Below, one piece after another: positions 1-5,403 of a stretch of DNA of 6,179 nt. A model generated the notes under the pieces. The model saw only the letters and a list, made by a program, of their open reading frames with translations, did not search any database and was not told the origin of the DNA. The DNA comes from Myxococcales bacterium (GTDB lineage: Bacteria; Myxococcota_A; Polyangia; Fen-1088): positions 22,195 through 28,373 of the forward strand of contig PMZX01000212.1 of the NCBI GenBank assembly GCA_003170035.1, in the 5' to 3' direction. A program made the translations under genes and the position numbers. Each line of letters begins with the position of its first letter. Within the stretch, counting starts at the first letter, position 1.

Positions 1-474
1 GCCCCCATCGTCGGCGCCTTTGCCGCCGGCCTCATACTGGAGGACGTTCACACCCGCGGTTTCGTCGACCGCGGCGAGCGCCCGCTGGAAGACCTCATCC
101 ATCCCATCTCGGGCTTCTTGGCCCCGGTCTTCTTCGTCCTCATGGGTCTGCGAACTGACTTGCGCTCATTTGCCGCTCCCGGCGTCCTCGGCCTGGCCGC
201 GGCGCTGACTCTGGTGGCGGTGCTGGGGAAGCAAGCTTGCTCGCTCGGGGTCTGGGGCCGGGGTGTCGATCGATTGACGATCGGTCTCGGCATGATCCCG
301 CGCGGCGAGGTTGGGCTCATCTTCGCCAGCATCGGCGTCGGGCTCACCCTGGACGGCGCGCCGGTCATCGATCGCGGGACCTTCTCAGCGGTGGTGGTCA
401 TGGTGATCGTCACGACGCTGGTCACCCCCATCGCGCTGAAGTTCAGCCTGCGGCGCGCGGCGCGGAAGGCTTGA
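1..474 (+). CDS. Cation:proton antiporter, CPA2-type (C-terminal part)
   Basis: This is the C-terminal 157 residues of an inner-membrane Na+/H+ or K+/H+ exchanger of the CPA2 (KefB-like, Na_H_Exchanger) family, open at the left window edge and ending with TGA at 472-474. Hydrophobic segments are visible at about residues 1-13, 39-50, 61-76, 103-117 and 128-146. The family-typical stretch GMIPRGEVGLIFASIG lies at about residues 97-112; its Arg-Gly-Glu is characteristic of bacterial CPA2 exchangers. The motif APVFFVLMGLRTDL (41-54) is also typical of this family. After the last helix the protein stops in a short basic tail (RRAARKA), so no C-terminal RCK/TrkA-N regulatory domain is present. Which ion is carried cannot be read from this fragment. 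The gene converges on the minus-strand tRNA gene, with a strong hairpin 26 nt after the stop. Confidence 0.88.
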   Translation, partial: APIVGAFAAGLILEDVHTRGFVDRGERPLEDLIHPISGFLAPVFFVLMGLRTDLRSFAAPGVLGLAAALTLVAVLGKQACSLGVWGRGVDRLTIGLGMIPRGEVGLIFASIGVGLTLDGAPVIDRGTFSAVVVMVIVTTLVTPIALKFSLRRAARKA

Positions 475-500
475 GCATCTCCGCACACGTGTGGCATGGA

Positions 501-541
501 CTTCTCTCGCGGTTGACTCTGGGAATGTGCCCGCAGAGAAG
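501..541. terminator. Hairpin between convergent antiporter and tRNA ends
   Basis: An inverted repeat pairs CTTCTCT(c)GCGG at 501-512 with CCGCAGAGAAG at 531-541: eleven base pairs with a single bulged C at 508, closing an 18-nt loop. It starts 26 nt after the antiporter stop codon and lies between two genes that point toward each other. It could limit read-through from either side. There is no T-run next to either arm, so it is not a classical intrinsic terminator; the structure is seen, the terminator role is inferred. Confidence 0.4.
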
Positions 542-683
542 CGCGCCGCCGGGGCGGCCAGGATTGGTACACCCTCCCCTGCCCTCCCGTTTGATACCCC
601 GGTGCTACCCAAGGCGCCGAAGGGCCATTCGCCGGCTCCCGGACGGGTTCGAAAACCCCCATCAAATCGCAAAGTTGTTTCGG

Positions 684-756
684 TCGGGGCGGCCGGATTT
701 GAACCGACGACATCCTGCACCCAAAGCAGGCGCGCTACCAACTGCGCTACGCCCCG
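684..756 (-). tRNA. tRNA-Pro (anticodon TGG)
   Basis: A complete 73-nt cloverleaf reads on the minus strand from 756 to 684. The acceptor stem is a perfect 7-bp CGGGGCG/CGCCCCG starting with the C1-G72 pair typical of bacterial tRNA-Pro, with discriminator A73. The D stem is GCGC/GCGC with loop AGTTGGTA. The anticodon stem is CCTGC/GCAGG with loop TTTGGGT, giving anticodon TGG at plus-strand positions 721-723. The variable loop is five bases, and the T arm is GTCGG/CCGGC (one T-G pair) with loop TTCAAAT. The bases after A73 read CCG, so the 3' CCA end is not encoded and must be added enzymatically. UGG is the wobble-broad proline anticodon, so this is likely an important housekeeping tRNA. 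It lies downstream of, and on the same strand as, the GH3 gene. Confidence 0.95.
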
Positions 757-760
757 TCCC

Positions 761-776
761 CCGCCGCAAGCGGCGG
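761..776 (-). other. Short GC-rich hairpin in the 5' leader of tRNA-Pro
   Basis: A perfect 6-bp stem (CCGCCG at 761-766, CGGCGG at 771-776) closes a 4-nt loop. It ends only 4 nt before the first base of the mature tRNA. If transcription starts near 780, as the possible -10 box suggests, almost the whole precursor leader would be this hairpin, next to the RNase P cleavage point. It has no T-run, so a terminator is unlikely. Confidence 0.4.
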
Positions 777-786
777 AAGGCGAAAG

Positions 787-815
787 ATGATAGCAGAAAG
801 TCCGCGTCTTCCCAC
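787..815 (-). promoter_or_regulatory. Possible sigma70-type promoter of tRNA-Pro
   Basis: On the minus strand TATCAT (787-792) resembles the -10 consensus at five of six positions. A 17-nt spacer separates it from GTGGGA (810-815), a poor -35 match. Distance and orientation fit the tRNA start at 756. The call rests mainly on the -10 box and is weak. Confidence 0.3.
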
Positions 816-925
816 ATCGTGAGTGGAATTCGGAGTGGTTCCGGCGCCGGGCCTGTGGCCCTGATCCTTCGGGCGTGAAACCTTGCGCGAGGGGATAGGT
901 ATCAAGTCAGGGAGACGGCGGCGGC

Positions 926-966
926 GCGCACGCCCGTGGGGCGACCGGGCGACCGCAGGTCGCCCC
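926..966. repeat. Palindromic repeat, copy 1 (with duplicated arm)
   Basis: The 12-base lead GCGCACGCCCGT (926-937) is followed by GGGGCGACC (938-946), then GGGCGACC (947-954), a GCA loop (955-957) and GGTCGCCCC (958-966). The right arm is the exact reverse complement of GGGGCGACC, so either left copy can pair with it. The second copy at 5298-5331 has the identical 12-base lead and arms, one left arm only, and a TGC loop. The element begins 42 nt beyond the GH3 stop on the transcribed side, so it could also form a stable 3' mRNA structure. It looks like a dispersed REP- or MITE-like intergenic element; genome-wide copy number cannot be seen here. Confidence 0.75.
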
Positions 967-1008
967 TTCCAAGGAAACAGGCCGGGCTGGTTTCTGGGCG
1001 TGTGACCG

Positions 1009-3513
1009 TCACCTCAACGACAGCTTCCCCCGCAGCTCGATCCGCTGCGCCGAGGAGCCGACCAGGACATCGAAGTCGCCCGGCGCTGCCTTCCATTGCT
1101 TGGCGGCTTCGTCGAAGTACGACAGCGCGCGACGGTCTAGCGTGATCGATACACGTTTACTTTCGCCGGGTTTCAGGCTGACCTTGGCGAATCCTTTCAG
1201 CTCCTTCACCGGCCGCAGCAGCGGGGCGTGGCTGTCGCCGACGTAGAGCTGGGCGACCTCGGCACCCTCGCGTTTGCCGGTATTGGTCAGATCGAACGCG
1301 ACGTTCACCAAGCCATTCTCGGGCATCACAGCCGGCGTGACGGTCAGGCCGCTGTACTTGAAGGTGGTGTACGACAGACCGTGGCCAAACGGGAAGAGCG
1401 GCTTGGTCTTGGCCCGATCGAAGTGGCGGTAGCCGAGAAAGACGCCCTCGCGGTACGGGATCCGCTTGTCGGCCTGCGGGGCATAGCTGTGGAACACGGC
1501 ACTGTCCTCAAATTGTCGCTCAAAGGTCGCCGGCAGTTTCCCCGACGGGCTGAAGTCGCCGAACAGGAGCTGCGCCAGCGCGGTCCCACCTTCCTGCCCG
1601 GGGTACCAGGCCTGCACGATGGCGCGGATGCCGTCCACCCATCGTGTCATGTCCACGCCACCGCCCGAGGTGATCGCAACGATAGTGTTCTTGTTGGCGC
1701 CGCGAACCATGTCGATGAGTTCGTCCTGACCGGCGGGGAGTTGGAAGGTTCGATCAAATCCTTCGCTCTCGTTGCTGGGGTCGAAGCCCGCCAGCACCAC
1801 CGCGACATCGGCGGCGGCAGCCAGCGTCTTCGCATCCGGCTCGATAAGCTCGGCGACCTTGCGCACACCCATGCCCAGCCGCGCGTGATGGTCACGATGG
1901 ACGTACTCGAGGCGAATCGGGTAGGCATGGCCGACCTGCAGCTTCAGCGTCGCAAGTCCGATCGGCTGCGGCTGCGCCTTGCGATCAGACACCAGCTTGC
2001 CATCGACGAACAGGCGATACTCATTGAGCCCGTAGCTGCTGGTGAAAAAGCGATACACGCCCGAGGTGGCCGGGATGAAGTACCCGGTCCAACGCGCCGA
2101 GCCCGCCTTGCCCTGCCCTGTAGGCCAGGCGTTCGGGCGATCCCAGGAAAAGCTCACGTGCTCGTCAATGCGGGTCAGTCCCGGGACGCCGCTCAGATCT
2201 AGGCTGTCGAAGTACTCGGCCTTCAGTCCTGGTTGCCCGCCCTTCGCGGCGGTGGCAAACACGCTGGTCTCGAAGATATCAGCCAGCGGCACCAGGCCTC
2301 GGCTCCAGGTCACGCGCGCGCTGCCCGCGAGAGCGTCGACCAACCCCTGCAAATAGCTCACGGCCACGAAAGGAGTCGCCTGCGCGCTGCCGCCGCCCAC
2401 CGGCACGGCCGGGTACGCGTCCGGCCCGATCACCGCCACGGACTTGATCTTTGCCTTGGCAAGCGGCAGCCAATCGCCTTGGTTCTTGAGCAAGACCATG
2501 CTCGCCTGCGCGCTCTCCAGCGCGAGCTTGCGCCCTTCGGCGGGAAAGAGCGGCCAGGTCCGGTCGGTCTGCTCGCGATCCAGCCAGCCGAACCGGATCG
2601 CAGTACGCAAGATGCGCCGGACTTTGTCGTCGATGGTGGCGACCGAAACCTTGCCCTGCTTGATGGCCGGGATCAGGGTCGCCCGGTTCATGAACTTGCC
2701 CGACGGCATCTCCAGATCCAGGCCGCCGTTGGCCGCAGCCACCCCGTCGTAGGTGGCATCCCAGTCGGACATGATGATGCCGTCGAAGCCCCACTCCTGC
2801 TTCACCACCTGGTTGTTGAGGCGACCGTTCTCCGTCATGTGCACGCCGTTCACCAGATTGTACGAATCCATGATGACGCCCACTCGCGCTTCGCGCACAG
2901 CAGCCTCGAAGGTCGGCAGGTAGATCTCGCGCATGGTGCGCTCGTCCATCTCGGAGCTCGTGTGGTGGCGGTCGAACTCCGAGTTATTGCCCAGAAAGTG
3001 CTTGATGGTGGCGCTCACGCCTTGGGATTGGACGCCCTTGATGTAGGCGACCGCCGTCCGCGACGCGAGAAACGGGTCTTCGCCGAAGTATTCGAAATTG
3101 CGGCCGCACAGCGGCGTCCGGTAGATGTTCACAGCAGGAGCGAGGAGAAAGTGCACCCCGCGCGCCCGGGCGTCGCGGCCGAGCATCTCTCCCACGCGAA
3201 GGGCCAGATCCACGTCCCAGGACGCAGCCAGCGCAATCCCAGCCGCGTAGACCGTCGACGGGCCGCTCTTGCGAATCCCGATTGGTCCGTCGGCCATCTT
3301 GAGCTCCGGCAAGCCGAGGCGCGGGTTGGCCCGCACGTCGAATGCGTTGACCCCGCCGATGGTGTCGATCTTCTCCTCGAGGGTCATCTGCTTGAGGATC
3401 GCTTCCACGCGCTTTTCGGCATCGGCCCGCTTGGGCGCCGCCGCACGCACGGCCAGAAGAACGCCGGTGAGAGACAGGGTGGCGACCGCGAAAGAGTGCC
3501 CGATGTCCAGCAT
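1009..3513 (-). CDS. Secreted GH3 beta-glucosidase with PA14 domain
   Basis: An 834-residue glycoside hydrolase family 3 enzyme, expected to release glucose from the non-reducing ends of beta-gluco-oligosaccharides by a retaining mechanism. The N-terminus has a hydrophobic stretch (residues 8-22) and an AAA-P cleavage-like site near 26, so export is likely. The catalytic barrel carries the family hallmarks GRNFEYFGEDP, K171-H172 (KHFLGNNSE) and the nucleophile D250 in IIMSDWD. The alpha/beta sandwich domain is interrupted by a PA14 domain at about 428-550 (LKAEYFDS through GVRKV), as in the KmBglI-type beta-glucosidases; the acid/base is then in NESEGFDR, probably E584. A C-terminal Fn3-like domain spans about 734-826. 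Catalytic residues appear intact. The ATG at 3513 is chosen because it lies 40 nt after the upstream GH12 stop and opens the signal peptide, but no clear Shine-Dalgarno precedes it and the n-region lacks Lys/Arg. Another beta-glycosidase specificity (for example beta-xylosidase) is possible. Confidence 0.93.
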   Translation of the reverse strand: MLDIGHSFAVATLSLTGVLLAVRAAAPKRADAEKRVEAILKQMTLEEKIDTIGGVNAFDVRANPRLGLPELKMADGPIGIRKSGPSTVYAAGIALAASWDVDLALRVGEMLGRDARARGVHFLLAPAVNIYRTPLCGRNFEYFGEDPFLASRTAVAYIKGVQSQGVSATIKHFLGNNSEFDRHHTSSEMDERTMREIYLPTFEAAVREARVGVIMDSYNLVNGVHMTENGRLNNQVVKQEWGFDGIIMSDWDATYDGVAAANGGLDLEMPSGKFMNRATLIPAIKQGKVSVATIDDKVRRILRTAIRFGWLDREQTDRTWPLFPAEGRKLALESAQASMVLLKNQGDWLPLAKAKIKSVAVIGPDAYPAVPVGGGSAQATPFVAVSYLQGLVDALAGSARVTWSRGLVPLADIFETSVFATAAKGGQPGLKAEYFDSLDLSGVPGLTRIDEHVSFSWDRPNAWPTGQGKAGSARWTGYFIPATSGVYRFFTSSYGLNEYRLFVDGKLVSDRKAQPQPIGLATLKLQVGHAYPIRLEYVHRDHHARLGMGVRKVAELIEPDAKTLAAAADVAVVLAGFDPSNESEGFDRTFQLPAGQDELIDMVRGANKNTIVAITSGGGVDMTRWVDGIRAIVQAWYPGQEGGTALAQLLFGDFSPSGKLPATFERQFEDSAVFHSYAPQADKRIPYREGVFLGYRHFDRAKTKPLFPFGHGLSYTTFKYSGLTVTPAVMPENGLVNVAFDLTNTGKREGAEVAQLYVGDSHAPLLRPVKELKGFAKVSLKPGESKRVSITLDRRALSYFDEAAKQWKAAPGDFDVLVGSSAQRIELRGKLSLR

Positions 3514-3553
3514 GGGACGATTTGCAGACAGCCCTACTGGAAGGCCTGGTGCC

Positions 3554-5170
3554 TCACTTGACGGTGACAGAGAAGTCGGTGGTCTGCAGCCCGACCCCGC
3601 CGCTCCAGATCTCGAACCCGGAGAAGACATTGGTGAGGCTCCAGGAATTCTGGACGTAGCCGCGCGTGACAGCGTCCTTGATGAACAGGTTGAGATCGAA
3701 TGACAGCGAGTTGAGTTTCGTTTGCGCTACATATGAGACGCACGGCTTGCCATTCGAGGCGTTGTTCCCGTACCAGACGTTCCAGGTGTTGCCGGCTATC
3801 GGGCTCGATGTCGAGGCGATCATCGAACCGATGGGGTAGTTCCCGCTCGGCTTGTACAGCCAGACCATGAGATAGCCGCCGCTCGGGGTGGATGCCGCCG
3901 GATCACCCGCGCTGCTCGTGCTGAACCATACGTCATAGGCGGCGTTGTATGCCCCTGACACGCCGGCGTCGCTCCAAGTCCACGCAGTTTGTACGGTGCC
4001 GAGTGAACTCACCGCCTTGGGCAGGCCGCTGCCTGAGGTGTTGCGGTTTCCATTGGCGCCGATGAAGATGGAAGGATAGGAGGCCGGCGCGTTGTTGACC
4101 CCGGTGCCGTTCTGCACGGTCACCTTGAACTTCGTGCCGGTGCCGTAGGAGATCGTCTGGCCGGCAGTCGAGCCCCAGGCATTGTTCTGGACGATGTAGT
4201 CCTGGGCGTTGCACGTCACATGGGCCGTGTCGTACTGGCCGCTGAGGGTGCCCTGCCCCGTGGCCGCGCTGCAGCTACTGGTTGTGCCGACGCTGCCCGG
4301 GTCGATCACCGGCGCGATCTTGCTCACGCACACGTTGAACGCGCCGACCGACGCCGTGGTACTGCCCGCGGCAACCTGGATCTGCATATCGTACGGCGTG
4401 CCTGCGGTGCCCACGGTCTTCGAGCACGTAGGAGGCACAGCCTTCACCGCCCAGTCGGGGCACTCGGCGTCAGTGAGGCACACCCGCCCGGTCCATCCAT
4501 TGGTGAATGCGGCAACCGAGACGAAGGGCGAAACCATGCCTGCCGTATTCGTACTTTGGGTGAAGCCGATGCGCACCTCGTTGCCCCCGCTGCTCCCGGT
4601 CAGTGTGATGTCGAAGCATTTCACAGGACCGCTGTAGACGCTCTTCACCGACGTGGCTCCGCTTGAGGTATTCAGTCCTAGGCCGATGCCGCAGCCCCAT
4701 TTCACGTAGGTCGGGTCGACGACCGTGGCGCCGCTGATGCAGCAGCCCGCGGGCAGCGAGCAAAGCGGGTTCGCCGGTTTACACGTCAACGACGTGTCCT
4801 GGTACATGTAGAACGATCCCTGGAGCTGGATGTTGGGGTTCAAGGTGGAGTCCGAGTCACAGATCAACGTCTTACCAGTCACCAGATTCGTCACGTCCGG
4901 AACGCAGGCCGGGGCGGTCGAGGAACTGGCGGTGACGCCACCTGAGCTACCGCCGGAGGCGGCGACGGTGGTGCCACCTGAGTTACCGCCCCGGCCAGCG
5001 GGGTTTCCAGCAGGTGCGCTGGTGCTCGAACTGGCAGGCGTGCCGCCTGCCGCAGGGGTTCCACCCGCAGGCTGCGAGGTTCCACCGTTCCCGCCCGATC
5101 CCGCCGGCTTCAGAGCGCACCCCCCTACGAACAACAGTGTAAGGAACGTGCATCGTGAGAGTCTAAGCAT
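3554..5170 (-). CDS. Lipoprotein with Cys-rich module and GH12 domain
   Basis: A 538-residue surface lipoprotein with a C-terminal GH12 (endo-beta-1,4-glucanase/xyloglucanase) fold. Residues 1-17 form a short signal peptide ending in lipobox V-G-G-C18, with Ala at +2. Residues 19-88 are a flexible Gly/Ser/Thr/Pro/Ala linker with repeated GGTPA. Residues 89-284 form a module with twelve cysteines that I do not recognise; its beta-rich pattern ending in FNVCVSKI suggests a carbohydrate-binding-like domain. GH12 spans about 299-538: YIVQNNAWG (325-333), YPSIFIGANG, AYDVWF (D413), LMVWL (434-438), PIGS, TWNVWYG, FSGFEIWSGG (acid/base E520) and a terminal FSVTV strand. The nucleophile glutamate that normally precedes the (I/L)M(I/V)W strand is tyrosine Y433 (codon 3872-3874), so catalysis is in doubt. 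The ATG at 5170 is preferred over an in-frame ATG at 5245 because AGGAGG lies 6 nt upstream and it starts the signal peptide exactly. The GH3 gene follows 40 nt downstream, probably in the same operon. Confidence 0.87.
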   Translation of the reverse strand: MLRLSRCTFLTLLFVGGCALKPAGSGGNGGTSQPAGGTPAAGGTPASSSTSAPAGNPAGRGGNSGGTTVAASGGSSGGVTASSSTAPACVPDVTNLVTGKTLICDSDSTLNPNIQLQGSFYMYQDTSLTCKPANPLCSLPAGCCISGATVVDPTYVKWGCGIGLGLNTSSGATSVKSVYSGPVKCFDITLTGSSGGNEVRIGFTQSTNTAGMVSPFVSVAAFTNGWTGRVCLTDAECPDWAVKAVPPTCSKTVGTAGTPYDMQIQVAAGSTTASVGAFNVCVSKIAPVIDPGSVGTTSSCSAATGQGTLSGQYDTAHVTCNAQDYIVQNNAWGSTAGQTISYGTGTKFKVTVQNGTGVNNAPASYPSIFIGANGNRNTSGSGLPKAVSSLGTVQTAWTWSDAGVSGAYNAAYDVWFSTSSAGDPAASTPSGGYLMVWLYKPSGNYPIGSMIASTSSPIAGNTWNVWYGNNASNGKPCVSYVAQTKLNSLSFDLNLFIKDAVTRGYVQNSWSLTNVFSGFEIWSGGVGLQTTDFSVTVK

Positions 5171-5176
5171 AGAAGG

Positions 5177-5182
5177 CCTCCT
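5177..5182 (-). promoter_or_regulatory. Shine-Dalgarno site of the GH12 lipoprotein gene
   Basis: A perfect AGGAGG on the minus strand ends 6 nt before the ATG at 5168-5170. It decides the start in favour of the 538-residue protein and against the longer in-frame reading from 5245, whose extra 25 residues would bury the signal peptide. Confidence 0.8.
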
Positions 5183-5297
5183 GGAAATTGCCGGCCTCGT
5201 GAGTCCGGATCGAGTCTTTGAAGGATGCCACACCTTCCCGGCCAAGCCAAACGCCAGCCTCGGGTTTTGGGATTCGGAGTAGGGAGCCGGGGCGGGT

Positions 5298-5331
5298 GCG
5301 CACGCCCGTAGGGGCGACCTGCGGTCGCCCC
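5298..5331. repeat. Palindromic repeat, copy 2
   Basis: The lead GCGCACGCCCGT (5298-5309) is identical to that of copy 1. It is followed by one A and a perfect 9-bp hairpin: GGGGCGACC (5311-5319), loop TGC (5320-5322), GGTCGCCCC (5323-5331). It lies in the divergent region between the GH12 lipoprotein gene and the dienelactone-hydrolase-like gene. Both copies have the lead in the same orientation, but the asymmetric loop is reversed (GCA in copy 1, TGC here). The rest of the 5171-5403 intergenic region shows no promoter that I can support. Confidence 0.78.
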
Positions 5332-5393
5332 GGACATTGCAATTCTCGGTAGGCGCGCCATGCAGGTCAGTCTCTGCTAGTCTTGCTCCCCTC

Positions 5394-5398
5394 GGAGG
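5394..5398 (+). promoter_or_regulatory. Shine-Dalgarno site of the dienelactone-hydrolase-like gene
   Basis: GGAGG lies 5 nt before the ATG at 5404, good spacing for ribosome binding, and fixes the start of the right-hand gene. Confidence 0.7.
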
Positions 5399-5403
5399 CG
5401 AAC

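Noticed and set aside
484..493. CACACGTGTG perfect 10-bp palindrome as an operator
   Set aside because: It lies just after the antiporter stop, with no promoter or regulator next to it; one short dyad is expected by chance.
645..658. GGGTT/AACCC 5-bp hairpin downstream of the tRNA as its terminator
   Set aside because: The stem is short and no T-run follows on the minus strand.
684..756. tRNA-Pro as an integration site for a genomic island
   Set aside because: No integrase, no repeated tRNA 3' fragment and no phage genes are visible in the window.
841..861. CCGGCGCCGG palindrome and adjoining GGGCC/GGCCC mini-hairpin
   Set aside because: Short GC-only dyads are common in this base composition and no associated signal was found.
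1002..1012. GTGAC/GTCAC dyad over the GH3 stop codon
   Set aside because: Five base pairs with a one-base centre cannot form a useful RNA hairpin and fit no terminator pattern.
1228..2202. A second long plus-strand frame (324 codons) opposite the 3' half of the GH3 gene
   Set aside because: Same reason: mirror of a well-supported gene, with no ribosome site or domain of its own.
2233..3561. A long open plus-strand reading frame (442 codons) opposite the GH3 gene
   Set aside because: It is antisense to a clear GH3 coding sequence, has no recognisable domain and an Arg/His/Ala-rich composition typical of shadow frames in GC-rich DNA.
4907..5116. Low-complexity DNA as a CRISPR or tandem-repeat array
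   Set aside because: It encodes the Gly/Ser/Thr/Pro/Ala linker of the lipoprotein in frame; repeats are irregular and without spacers.
5171..5245. In-frame ATG at 5245 as start of the GH12 lipoprotein
   Set aside because: The added 25 residues would precede a perfect lipoprotein signal; the ATG at 5170 has AGGAGG at ideal distance.
5183..5297. Promoter for the GH12 operon (TTGGCC, 17 nt, TTCAAA on the minus strand)
   Set aside because: Only four and three of six consensus matches, and no sigma54-type GG/GC spacing either; too weak to annotate.
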